64,000 nt of DNA from Pezicula radicicola (Eukaryota > Ascomycota > Leotiomycetes > Helotiales > Dermateaceae). The notes beneath the pieces are model-generated. The model made no database searches and was not told where the DNA came from. It was given only the letters and a program-made list of their open reading frames with translations. The stretch is from assembly GCA_003008705.1 (NCBI GenBank), contig PDUO01000005.1, forward strand, positions 1,119,997-1,183,996. Direction: 5' to 3'. Every line of letters starts with the position of its first letter. Position 1 is the first letter of the stretch. Both the position numbers and the translations under genes were made by a program. Positions 12,480 through 23,892 of the stretch are shown in pieces.

Positions 12480-13530
12480 ATACTACCTCTTTAAAACTAT
12501 ATAATACTACTATAATATTATACCCTTAGGCTTATATCTTTGAATATTTAGTAGAAGAAGGAACTTATACTATATAAAAGAGTTTAAATTATTATAGGTA
12601 AGCTATTTAGATATTCTCTTAGTAAGATTTTAGAGGTACTTAATATACTAAAATTAATAGTTAAGGATATACTTAACCTTAAGGAATTATATAATAAAGG
12701 AGTATCTCTATTAAGCTAGGGTTAAAAGAAAGAATATTTAAACTTTAATAAATAATATTTACTAATATATATATAATTATATTTAAAGGAGATATATATA
12801 TAAGTTAAGAAAGTTACTAGTCTTAATATTTATATATAACTATTAAATATATTCTATAAGTAAATAACTTAATAACTTAATATATAAAATAATACCTAGT
12901 ACTTATAGAAGCTTATACTATTACTTAACTTATATAGTATAAAGCTAGAGAATATTAGAGCTATAAGGAGTAGAAGGTATAGATATAGAGTAATAAGTAT
13001 ATAGTAGAGTAGGATATAAGTAAAGATAAGGTATAGTACTTTAGAACTCTAAAATAATTAAAATATATAATAAAGGAAAGGTTCTTTTCGTTATAGTCTA
13101 GGGTTACTTTTAGGGAGAAGGAGATAATAAAATTAATAGATCTAACTTATATATTTTAGACTAGGACTTTAAGTCTAAGAAGTATAAGTATTCTACCTAT
13201 TTCTACCTTAAAGTTATTAAAGATTAAATACCTAGATACTTTAGACTAGATAGAATCTATATATAAGATAAAGTTTAAATATATACTATAAGGATAATTA
13301 TAAAGTAGTTTAAAGAGATAGGTATAAAAGTTATAAACTAACTAGTAGTATCTCTAGATTTAAACCTAATTAAATATATCTAGTAATACTTAAAATATAA
13401 AATACTAGTTAATTACTCTAAACTTACTAATATAAGGAAGTTAGAATAGACCTAATAAGTATTAGAAGGTACCTTAACTAAAGCTTACGATAAGTTACTT
13501 AACTCTTTATTTTAATTTAAATCTACTAGG
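12480..13530 (+). pseudogene. Tc1/mariner-type transposase relic
   Basis: The translated sequence from about 13220 to 13400 keeps the order of the DDE transposase catalytic end. A block reading IYIQDKVQIYT stands for the usual 'MQDNAPIHTA' segment, followed by FKEIGIKVIN and then SLDLNLIKYI for the usual 'SPDLNPIEHI'. The middle aspartate motif and part of the helix-turn-helix region upstream can be followed only loosely. Every few codons is a stop created by C to T change, so the gene is dead. The borders are estimates. Confidence 0.65.
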
Positions 13531-13594
13531 TAAGGTAGTAAGGTATAGATATATAGATAATTATAGTCGGTTACTATAAACATCTACCCTCTTA

Positions 13595-14023
13595 GGCGCT
13601 TAGGCTAAGCTAGAAAATATAATTAATTAATTAATACTATCTTCTAAATAACTATTCTACAACTACAGGAATAAGGCCTAGATTTTAGAAATAGTATATC
13701 TATAGTATATTTACTAATACTACCTAAGAAAAAAGTAAAAATAAGGTATAGAATCTATTATATTAAGGGGATATAAAGTTTTATTCGAAGTTTTAAAAAG
13801 GGCTTAGTAATAAAAAACAATTATTTATAAAAAACACTATACCTCTTATTTCTCTATTACATTTACACTAGCTAGCTTTAAAAATCAATCAAATTACTCC
13901 TCTTACTTATATTTTCCTTTTTACAGGCTTACTTTCGTGGAAAAGATAATATAGATGATAAAGTGGTAAGAAATCTAAATGTCTAATTAATTAATTTTTT
14001 CCCCTAGGTTTGGTCTAAGCGCC
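13595..14023. mobile_element. Small TIR element, about 429 bp
   Basis: The left end GGCGCTTAGGCTAAGCTAG (13595 on) is matched by the inverse of the right end (CTAGGTTTGGTCTAAGCGCC, ending 14023) with transition differences only. Both ends continue into a TAATTAATTAAT run. There is no coding frame. The flanking dinucleotides are not clearly identical, so the target duplication is unresolved. It may instead be the ends of the element that carried the relic at 12480-13530. Confidence 0.5.
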
Positions 14024-14085
14024 AAAAAGAGCAGAGGTTTAATATGTCAGTCACTGTATCCAAAGATAAGGGATAGACCTGAGTA

Positions 14086-14542
14086 CAGTGGGTGGACAAA
14101 AGTCTGTGGTATACCCCTATTTTATACTAAAACACTCCTAGTACATCTACTTATATAACTTTAAATTAGGCTATAAGTATATCTAAAAAATTTAACTAGT
14201 AAGTATTTTTAGTATTTAAAGTAGACTTTTCTATATTAGATTTTAATTATAACTAATAGTTACTATAGGAAATAGTAAATAATTTAAGGTAGTAAATTTT
14301 TAAGTAAATTTTAGTGTAAAACTAGTAAATTCTATACTCCTCTTAATTCTAATCTCTATTAATTAATCCTAGTTACCTATAATTTTATTATAGAGATAGA
14401 AAAATATATTTAACTATCAAATAAATAAGTCTAGTATAAAGACTTTAATTAATTATCCCTTCTTTATTATAAACCTTTGAAGTATTAGGTATAAGTTTTA
14501 GTGTAAAATAGGGGTATATAACAGACTTTTGTCCACCTACTG
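14086..14542. mobile_element. MITE with Tc1/mariner-type ends, 457 bp
   Basis: The ends are near-perfect inverted repeats of about 47 bp, starting CAGTGGGTGGACAAAAGTCT on the left and ending with its complement AGACTTTTGTCCACCTACTG on the right. Both are flanked by TA (14084-14085, 14543-14544). The CAGTGG...ACAAAAGT terminus is characteristic of Tc1/mariner elements. The core is AT-rich, non-coding and RIP-altered, so it is a non-autonomous derivative. It abuts a half copy of another MITE family. Confidence 0.85.
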
Positions 14543-14544
14543 TA

Positions 14545-14628
14545 ATTCAATTGATTTGAGTAGCTCACTTGACTTGGGTAACTCAGCTGTCCCAATCAAA
14601 ATAATCCCCTATAAACTAATTCGCACGG
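14545..14628. mobile_element. Right half of a minisatellite-core MITE (family M2)
   Basis: It has the M2 core (TTGAGTAGCTCACTTGACTT, GGGTAACTCA) and the M2 right end (AAAATAATCCCCTATAAACT ending CGCACGG), followed by TA. The left half is missing at the border with the MITE at 14086-14542. Complete copies are at 40621-40793 and 62539-62693. Confidence 0.6.
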
Positions 14629-14722
14629 TAATCTCTTTCGTCGCAGTAGAGCCTTATTTGCCCCATATGAAACTATCTAACAATTAATACAGTGCTTGAT
14701 GAAGTTTCGTATTATTTCTAGC

Positions 14723-17633
14723 CTAGGGACCAAACGAAAAGGCCTTATATACTTTTAGTTCTAGTTGTATCTTCAAGTCAACCGGACTCGAGCTCGTGCT
14801 TAACCACACCCAGTAGTTGCCACTATCAACGGCCCAATCTCCTCTAGATTCATCCCAGAATGCAGCACCATCTCGCCTGAAAGAAATTTGGAACTCCTTA
14901 TGTTCCATTGGCTCTAAGAATACCTTTGCAAAGCCCACCATGCTTTTCATTGGACGTTCAGCCGATGCTGATAGGGGTGGTATCATATAGGCCTGTACAA
15001 CCTCAGCACCTGCCACCGAACTTGTATTTCTCAACTGAGCTATCACAGTCACACCATCATCATCTCCAGGAGTAATTCTGCCCTTCAATGTGGCCATGGA
15101 TATTTCGAATGTTGAATAGCTGAGCCCAAATCCAAAAGGAAAAAGTGCCTCTTTCTCTGTACCATAAGCTCTATCGAAGTGACGATATCCAACATAAACA
15201 TCTTCAACATAGTCTACTTGTCGCGAATCGTATGCATCGAGCCCAAAATTGCCATATACAGCAGTGTCTTCGTACTTGCGGGGCCAAGATATTGGCAATT
15301 TTCCGGAGGGATTGACTATCCCTAGTAAGACGTCGAGAATGGCATTGCCTGTCTCTTGTCCAGCATACCAAGCCTGAATAAATGCTGGGATCTCGGAGAG
15401 CCAGGGAGTTGTTATAGCAACACCTGTCGTGTTCACAACGATTGTATTTGGGTTGACGTTTGCCACTGCTGAGATCAAGAGATCCTGTGAACCATCGGCG
15501 GGGAGGTTCATATCTTCCATGTCCTGACCCTCAGTCTCCCATTGCGTATTATTCCCTACAAACACTATCGCGTACTCTGCGCTCGTGGCTAGAGAAACTG
15601 CTTCAGCAAGGACATCTTTCTCCATGTCGCCTTGAGATATGAAGCCAAGATGCACTGCAATGTGACCATCCATGAGGTAAAGTTCGCCATTCTGCTCAGC
15701 AGGTGCTATTGTCTCAATTTGAATAGAATACGACTGGCCAACCATAAATGCAAATTGGAAGCGCGCTTCCTCTTGAACTCCTAGTAGGAAAGTCATTGAG
15801 TCCTTGGTTGGACTTTTCTGTTCAGCATGCAGCCAGCCGTTGATGTATAACTTTGAAGGGCCCATAGTTGAGTAACTGAGGTAGTGGTTACCTGATTCTG
15901 CAGGATTGTAGATAGTAGAGAAGCGAACTGCTTTCTTGCCTTCAACTTTCGTGTCCATAAGGGTTGTGCTTTGGTCAGAAACTCGGAGTCAGTTTACTTG
16001 TTCTGTTAGATATTAGGAGTCACCCAGACATGATCTAGATAGATTTACCCCGAGAACTTGGGACTTACCAAGCACCACGTGGAAAATTGGCGGTGTGAAA
16101 AGGGCTTCCTTCAAATGTCTCATTATACCAGTACTGAGCGGTAAAGCCCGGTTGACCATTGAGATCTGTAGTGCCGTCTTCCATGTCAGGATAGACTCGA
16201 AAGATATGTGCCCCTGCAAACTTGTTAATATCATTGTCTCTTGTAAGTCATGTGTATGCATAGTCCTACCTTTCGAATAAGTGAGCTTGATATTCTTTCC
16301 CAATCTAGAAGCAAAAGCATCGTAAGGAGACACTTTGTAGTGAGCATTGAGGGATGCACTCCCGCCGCCGTGCGCCGCCGCATACTTTACAAGAGGGCCA
16401 AGTAAAGCTATTTCACGGCATTGTGTCTCTTTGATGGGTAAGACGCGGTTGTGGTTTTTTAGCAGCACGATACCTTCGGCTCCAGCTTCTCTAATTAAGT
16501 TTCTATGCTCGGGAAGATCAACGGCCACCTCTGCTGGAGTCTCCGTGCGATCTTCAAATTTACCCGTCTTCTCAAGAAGTTTGAGTACGGCGAGCGTCCG
16601 GTCGTCAATGGTTCTTTCGGTGACTTCGCCGGCCGCAACAGCTTTTTGGACTACTTCTACTGACCGCCATCGAGTCTTCCCAGGCATCTCCAGATCAAGA
16701 CTGGACAGTAATGTTAGCCCTTAAACCCTGGTTGATGGTAGATACAATTACCCAGCATTTAAGCTCTCAACAGTGCTTGTTGTAGCTCCCCAATCACTCA
16801 TAACTAAGCCATCAAATTTCCATTGATCTCGTAGAATGTCCTGCAAGAAGAGCTTGCTTGTATCGACGTGCTTACTATTAATTTTGGGGTAGCTGGTCAT
16901 CAAACACCACGGTTTTGACTCTTTGACAGCAATTTCAAAAGGACGTAGATATATCTCTCTGTTTCACGTCAATATTTATCAACAACGGGGTGTATCAAGA
17001 AGAACTAGACCTCAAAGCACGTTCCGAGATAATCTCATTTACAGAGAAACGCCTCGTATCTTGTTCGTTCCCAAGGAAATGCTTTATGGTTGCACCTACT
17101 CGTTCTTCTTGCAATCCGATGATATATTGAGAGGCCAAGATACCCGAAAGAAGGGGGTCTTCGGAGAAGGCCTCAAAATTACGTCCGCCTAATGGCGACC
17201 TATGGATGCAGACTGTCGGGCCTAGAAGGACGTATGATCCCTTTGTGCAAGATTCTTGGCCAAGCGCCTTGCCAACCCTTCTCGCGATGTCCTTGTTGAA
17301 GGTAGCTGCTATGGAGACGCATGCTGGGAAACACGCCGCTGTTGTCCCATCAAAAAATGTGCTTCCCCTGGCACCATTTGGACCATCTGTCACCTACGAT
17401 TGTTAGTAGAGAAGATTCATTAGGGAAAAAAAAGATTAAGGTGGAATGGAAATGACCAAGCGGTAGAAATATCAGTCCCGGTGATGTCACACTTTCAAAG
17501 AGGGAATTCCCAATCTCTCCACCTTAGCGGTGTCCCAAACGCTGGCACCTGCAAGTAAAGATATCTTTTCCTCGAGTGTGAGATGCTTCACAAGAGCTTC
17601 AATTTGAACGGGCGCTGGGATCTCGGAGCTCAT
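14723..17633 (-). CDS. GH3 beta-glucosidase with PA14 domain, 850 aa, six exons
   Basis: Hydrolyses terminal beta-glucosyl residues of oligosaccharides. Exons: 17633-17493, 17393-17011, 16958-16752, 16700-16270, 16213-16069, 15968-14723; they sum to 851 codons. The first border (AAA|GTGTGA) and the last intron's acceptor (CCAAAG at 15970-15969) are the least certain. The N-terminal GH3 barrel starts with VTDGPNGARG after residue 47, and the catalytic nucleophile Asp is near residue 230 in GLVMSDWG. A PA14-like insert follows around 400-560 (SGNHYLSYSTMGPSKLYING). Then come the second catalytic domain (NNTQWETEGQD) and a C-terminal fibronectin-III-like domain. No signal peptide is visible at MSSEIPAPVQ, so it is probably intracellular, which fits the sugar transporter transcribed divergently 528 bp away. 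The length is normal for the PA14 subgroup. Confidence 0.9.
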
Positions 17634-18161
17634 CGCGAAAGGCCAAGGTTCCTTCCTGAGTTATTTGAGTATCTTCGTAGGAAATTGCTTCGACAGCTTC
17701 GAAGCTCATGATCATTAAGACTACCGTGAGAATATGAGAACAGACTAGTGTGATATCTTACTAGAAGGCCTTTTGATACTATTCTCCGCCTATTCTCCGG
17801 GAATAGCCCACCTCGCCTCCCCCACTTCCGATTCTGGTTGTCAGCGCATGCTTTCATTACCCATCCAAATTTGGGTCAATCCACCCCGCTGGTGAGCATG
17901 AAGATCCATTGAGCTGAAAGAGAATTCTCCGCACATTCTCCATACCTTGTAGCTTCCCCAGATGCGCTCCGAATGTGGAGTGTAGCCCATCTCCGCAAAA
18001 GATGACGGCGTACAAGGAATCGTCTTATGTGTACATATAGGAGGACATATCCCATCGTTTCCAGATCAATCTACACGCCACTCCTTTATATATACCCAAT
18101 TTATATTAACACTGCCTGTACGCTTACTTTTCGGGAGCTCTTCTCCAAAGCGGCAGTCAAA
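17634..18161. promoter_or_regulatory. Shared divergent promoter with CreA-type sites
   Basis: This 528-bp spacer lies between the two start codons of the glucosidase and the transporter. Three hexamers match the fungal CreA/Cre1 consensus SYGGRG on the minus strand: CCCCAC (17820-17825), CCCCGC (17884-17889) and CCCCAG (17956-17961). A near-palindrome TATTCTCCGGGAATAG (17791-17806) with a central CCGG could bind a Zn2Cys6 regulator. Matches are seen directly; function is inferred. The arrangement suggests joint glucose repression and joint induction. Confidence 0.5.
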
Positions 18162-19967
18162 ATGGATAAAGAAGGACCAAGTGTCCAGCAGATGGAGGAG
18201 GCCAACATGGGCACCGCCGTAATAACCTCTGCTCAAGTTGCCGTTTTTGAAAACACTCAGCATCAGCAGACCAAGATGCAGGCAATTAGGGAGAATTGGA
18301 AGGGAGTTGGATGGTGTAAGTAGAGTCTCGTGGCAAGAGGGGGTTCCACGAACTCACATTAATAGGTATATATGCCTTCTTTATCTGCATTATGTTCGGA
18401 TATGACTCTCTTGCTGGAGGCGTTGTGATTGGTATCGAGGCATTCAGAAAAGACTTTGGATACCCATATGGTGGAGATTATGTTGTCAGTGCGAGCTGGC
18501 AACTGGGCTTCACTGCTGCTACTCTAGGAGGTGAGTCAACCTACCAATTCGAGGAAAACGGCGAACGGCCACTGGGGAGCCCCTCTGTGTCCACCACCGA
18601 CTTATAGATCAATCTCATGTAGACTCTAACATTACGAAACAGGCCTGGTACTTGGAGGATTTGTAACTGGATTTGCATCAAACAAATGGGGTCGCCAGAT
18701 CTGCATCGCGTTCTCCTACCTCTTTACAGTCGGAGGAGTTTTTATGCAATACTTTGCGACTACCCCTGCACAATTTTTCGGCGCAAAGATCCTAACCGGC
18801 ATACCACTTGGTACCTTCACCACTGTTGCTCCTTCCTATGCTTCTGAAATTGCTCCGTTGCCAATTCGAGGGGCTCTCACAGCCGGCATGAACTTTGCCA
18901 TTGTGCTCGGTCAGCTCCTTGGCTATGGCGTCGAGAGACAAGCAAGCTTTTACACTGGGAAGGCCACGTACAGGACACTTTTTGCTGTGCAATGGGGATT
19001 CGCTGCTATTGGTTTGTTCTGCTTGCCTTTCTTCCCAGAGTAAGGACAGAAACATCTCCTTGGAACCAAGCGTGAGTGAAACTGATGAATTTCTAACAGA
19101 TCACCATACTGGCTCGTCGCCCACAGTAAACATGAGAAGGCTCGCAAAAATATCATTCGACTACACAACGCCGACTTTGATGTAGATGTCCACCTGGCGG
19201 AGATTCAAGATTCCCTCGACCGAATTCGGCAAGAAGATAACCTGCAAGGCTCGTATCTCGAATGCTTTAACAAGGCCAACTGGAGGCGAACATTGGTTGC
19301 CGTCGGTGTCATCTTCATCCAAAACGCTTGCGGTTCATCTTGGGTCATTGGATATATGAGCTATTTCATGCAGCTCGGAGGGCTTTCAGCAGCCAAGTCC
19401 TTCGACACCACCGTTGGTTTGTCTGGACTGATGGTCGTCGGTAATCTGTGCGGCTGGTATCTTGTTGAGAAATGGGGCCGTCGAGCTACTGCTTTATACG
19501 GATGTGCTGTCCTTTGTGCTACACTTCTTATCATCGGAATACTGGCTTGTATCAATAAACCAGGGGCGATCTGGGGGCAGATTGCCTTTATGGCAGTCTG
19601 GTCTCTGTGCTATCAAGCCACAATTGGATCTGCAGCATGGCCAATCATTGCTGAAAATGCAACCTCACGCTTACGAGCCCCAACACAAGCTCTATCCACA
19701 ATGATGAATGGATTAAGTGGCAGTATTTGGGCTTTCTGTCTTCCATATGCTATCAACCCGGACCAAGGCAATCTCGGAGGCAAGATCGCATTTGTGTTTG
19801 GTGGCGTTCTTGTATTTGCTGTTGTTTTCATATATTTCTTCGTTCCGGAAACTAAGGGAAGAACATTTATCGAGATTGACGCGCTCTGGAATCGCGGTAT
19901 AAGGCCGAGGAAGTTTGCTGAAACTCAATTGATGTCTGTGGTTACTGAAGATAAGTCAGACAAATGA
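18162..19967 (+). CDS. MFS sugar transporter (sugar porter family), 527 aa
   Basis: A twelve-helix proton-coupled sugar importer in the plasma membrane. Exons: 18162-18315, 18366-18530, 18643-19039, 19100-19967 (528 codons with stop). Family signatures in order: FGYDSLAGG in helix 1, NKWGRQ after helix 2, PLPIRGALT after helix 4, PESPYW before the central loop, EKWGRR after helix 8, and PETKGRTF at the end of helix 12. The long hydrophilic N-terminus resembles fungal alpha-glucoside or maltose permeases, but the substrate cannot be read from sequence. An in-frame upstream start at 18027 is rejected because it adds an unrelated peptide across the promoter. Its divergent pairing with the intracellular GH3 enzyme suggests import of a glucosidic oligosaccharide. 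Confidence 0.9.
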
Positions 19968-20742
19968 GTGCTTGGATGACAATGGGGTGGCATTCACGTT
20001 GATGTATCTGAATATCTGTCAATCTAAGTGAAGAAGAGTCGTAACTTCAGAGATAGGCTGCTATCTCGCTTTTTAGAGAAGTGACAAGATGTTCCGCGAA
20101 ATGTTCCGCCAAGGTGGCTACACGAGGTTAAAGGCGAACGCAGCATCTCACTTAACCCGGGCACCTCACCTCGCCTTTCAAATTGGATAATTCACTTTAC
20201 TTTTTGAGCAACTCACTTGATTGGGACCACTTCGCTCTCAGGTGACCGCACTTTACATCCGGGTAAAGCTCGTGGACTAAACTTCATCTTGGAGTTCTGC
20301 TGCATATGCCCCACGCCTGCACTGTGAATAGCGCACTATATGAACACGAGTATGTCACCATATTAATAGTGATACCGCTGGCCGAACGAGAAGTATGGAA
20401 GACGGCGGATCTGGTGAATTTCCGATTACGAATTGAAGTACAAGTCTCAATGACTACCTCAAAATCAGTAATCTAGTATGCGGTGTCCTGTTAGGTAAGT
20501 TGGGACCCGAGAGAACTCACGGACCTGGTGGTTCAATGAGCAGATGGTGCAATTGAACTGTTGAGTTTGTAAGTTGATGCATCGAGAACGACAGCTGAAA
20601 AGAGTCAAACAATGCTTCGACAGTTATATACTACATTTCCTCGTCTCTATGGATCAATAGAGCATCCGTCACAATTCCAAGTAAGCAATGCAGTAACGAC
20701 GCTCCCTTCTAAAACTCGACTCGACCCAACCCACCTAGCAAC
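19968..20742. other. Convergent intergenic spacer
   Basis: 775 bp between two converging genes. It contains one fragment of the M2 minisatellite motif on the minus strand (20204-20227, GAGCAACTCACTTGATTGGG). I see no gene. Confidence 0.6.
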
Positions 20743-22854
20743 CTACTCGTCTGTTACCGAAGCGAACTTGTCTGTCATCTCTTGGACGAGTTTTTCGTAC
20801 TAAGTTATGTTAGGTATGCCATTGTATTTTATGCGTTGATTAGGGCTAGGACTTACTTTCTTCACGATCTTATCCTCTCCCTCGCTTGGGACCTCGAATT
20901 TCATACTTCGGAGTTTCGACTGGAGATCGCTGGTAGCTTCTCGGACTTTGTTCCAGCTCTGACCTTGTGCAATGGCCTTCTGAGCCTCATCATGGAAACC
21001 CATCATGGCCTTCATCATCCACTCGGTCTTCCAGATAGGGCAGAATTGATCATAGTCGGAGTACCCATTCTGTTGTAGGAAATCTTCCTTGATCAGGGCA
21101 GCAACATCCAAGGTAATCTTATCAGGGTCAGATAATGCAGACTTTCCAACAAGCTGCACCACCTGGTCCAATTCTTCCGAGTCAGATAAAAGACCCTTAA
21201 TACGGTCTCGAAGTCTTGGGAATTCTGGGTAATCTTTTTCGTAGTACTTGTCTAGGACACTGGTGTATTTACTGTAGCTGACGGAAGTGTTGATAGATGG
21301 GAAATGTTTACGCTGAGCGAGCTTCTTGTCGAGACCCCAGAAGACCTGCACAATACCAAGCGTACTACTAGTAACAGGATCTGAGAAATCACCTCCAGGG
21401 GGACTGACTGCTCCTACGATACTGACACTACCCTCACGCTCAGGGCTGCCAAGAGCTTGAACCTTACCAGCACGTTCGTAGAAACTGGCCAACTTAGCAC
21501 CCAAATAAGCAGGGAAACCTTGATCGGCAGGCATTTCACCCAGACGACCGGAAATTTCACGAAGAGCTTCTGCCCATCGAGAAGTCGAATCAGCCATCAT
21601 AGCCACGTCCTTCCCTTGATCACGGAAGTATTCTGCGACTGTGATACCAGTGTAAATAGACGCTTCACGGGCAGCGACAGGCATATTAGAGGTGTTGGCA
21701 ATAAGTGTCGTGCGCTTCATAATGGGCTCCTTGCGGCCATCGATATCAATGGAGAGTTCAGGGAAATCCATCAAGACCTCAGCCATCTCGTTGCCACGCT
21801 CTCCGCATCCAACATAGACGATAATGTCGCTGTTGGAGAACTTTGATACAGACTGACTAATGACTGTTTTTCCACAACCAAAAGCTCCTGGAATAGCAAC
21901 AGTACCTCCCTGGACACTAGGGAACAATGCATCCAAGACTCGCTGGCCGACGATAAAGGGCTGGTTCGCTGCAAGCTTCTCTGTTGTCGGGCGAGGTACA
22001 CGAACGGGCCAAGTGTGCATCATCATATGTTCTGACTTCTTTCCATCGAACTCAATCTCCAAAATTTTCTCATCCACCGTGTAGCTTCCCTTCTCTGCGA
22101 TTCGTGTGATTGTTCCCTTTGCTCGTGGAGGCAGCAAGATCTTGTGGTCATCCAGTAAAGAGTTCTCGTAGACGGTACCAAAGATGTCGCCACCTGTGAT
22201 ATGGTCTCCAACCTTCATGAGGGGCTTGAAGTCCCATTTCTTCGTCCTGTCTAAGGCTGGGGCAGCAATACCTCGAGGGATATAAATACTATCTGATACT
22301 TCGGCGATGGCCTTGAGAGGTCTCTGAATACCATCGTAAATGGTTTCCATCAGACCAGGGCCGAGTTCGACTGAGAGAGGCTTTCCGGTTCGCAAAACGG
22401 GGTCGCCAACAGTGACACCAGCTGTGTTACCAAATCAGTATACTCTCGGGACAACATTTGCAATTCCATACCAGTTTCCTCGTAGACCTGGATTGTAGCT
22501 CTATCGGCCTCAATTCTAATGACTTCACCGACAAGGTTGCCGTGTCCTACGCGGACCAACTCGTACATGGCTACGCCGATCATGTTCTCAGCTACCACGA
22601 CGGGTCTGCCCGACGTCAGTCTTGTATATAAGCTGCAGGCAAAGAAGGGGGAACAAACCCAGAGACTGAGTAGATTGAGCCTGCACAATGACTTAGCTTG
22701 AACAGTCAATTGGGGGGTTATCTTTCACCTTACCATATTGCTCTTCTCCATCCTCGTCCACGACCTTCTCCTTCTGATTCTTCTGGTTCTTCTGCAATTG
22801 TCAAAGTCAGCGACTGAGAGCGTGTACTAAGCTTCAGGAGCTTACTGGAGGCAT
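20743..22854 (-). CDS. vma1: V-type H+-ATPase catalytic subunit A, 614 aa
   Basis: ATP-hydrolysing subunit of the vacuolar proton pump (V1 sector), which acidifies vacuole and endosomes. Exons: 22854-22846, 22791-22734, 22680-22659, 22605-22472, 22421-20857, 20799-20743; total 615 codons. The first exon is only 9 bp (MPP) and the third 22 bp. The N-terminal barrel reads [17 protein letters not shown], the P-loop GAFGCGKT is at about residues 253-260, and the catalytic domain continues with [11 protein letters not shown] and [12 protein letters not shown]. The last exon restores the family C-terminus ([12 protein letters not shown]...). Length equals that of the family. The P-loop is uninterrupted, so there is no VMA1 intein as in some yeasts. 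An in-frame open stretch runs 85 codons upstream of this start (see findings). Confidence 0.96.
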
Positions 22855-23892
22855 GCTGAGCAGCTTCGGCAATAGCTTAGAAGGCGTGTAGGGTCTGGTT
22901 GGTGATAGAGATGGAGCTGGAGATGGAGGGGCGGTTGTTGGTAGCTTTCCTGGTGAGGAAGGAAGCGGGACGTTAATGGCAACGTCAGGGTGTTCTTCAG
23001 CAACTTGTGCAGCTCTCAACGACAACTGATCAATGTTCCGTTGCTGAACGAGGTCGTAGAGCGAATTTCTTCCTCTTAATCGCGGTCGCAGTCCTAAAGG
23101 TACGTTCATTCACTCCTTCAATTTACTGCCTACCGTACTGGAAGCTAATTTGAAGCTATGGGTCGCTTGCATTGTTGTGAGGATAGTACTGTGATCACAT
23201 CTGGATATTTGATAGAGAAGCGCCTTACGCAATTGGTGTCGGCACGGTATTTTCCTCAAGTCTCCCGTACACCGCAGGGTGATAAATAGCACCTTGAGGC
23301 TTGAGGTACGGATTAGATAGCGCAGAAAGCAGGAGATGATGCATCTGCCTCGTGCATGATGATGAGTGGGTATCAGATGGATAATAAGTCTGTTTATTTT
23401 GCTTGTTTCTTATTTACTCTGTCAACTCAGGTACATCTCGTATCTCTCCCTCGTGGCTAGAGGCGCTAGGAAAGCCTAGGAAGTCAGTTGTCCATGTCCG
23501 CAGGTTTTAAGCCTAGCGGCCTGACTGAGATCCAAGCTTCGGTGATTACAGCATAGGTATTTACAGGCACCCTACTAGTCCCTCTGTCATCCGTCCTTAG
23601 GTAGAGGCACAAAAGGTACCGGACAACATCCCTAGGAGCAACACCACCACTTCCTAGAATGATATTTGCTACTGTGCGGCCTTCCAATTTCTACAACTTG
23701 ATCTACACGAAGCACTCTGCTCCTTTTGACTAATCTAATCCAAATCGCGCTTCCTTTGCTGGAATGTCGTAGCATCCAAAGCTTGATTTGGCGATAGCGA
23801 CAGCAAGCATCTACCTTCACAGCCAAACACCTACCAACAACGAGTTCTGGCCCTCTCAGTCGCACATTTTCCCTCGAGATTCTCTTGTAACC
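22855..23892. other. Divergent promoter region, vma1 and gid7-like gene
   Basis: About 1 kb between two divergently transcribed genes. The vma1-proximal part carries an open minus-strand frame from ATG 23109 that is in phase with vma1. The rest (23110-23892) holds the promoter and first untranslated or coding exon of the plus-strand WD40 gene, whose true start codon I could not fix. Confidence 0.4.

Noticed and set aside
18027..18161. Upstream in-frame ATG as start of the sugar transporter
   Set aside because: It would add 45 residues unlike any transporter N-terminus and extend the coding region into the core promoter.
21860..21900. Intein in the V-ATPase P-loop
   Set aside because: The GAFGCGKT motif is continuous with no inserted sequence.
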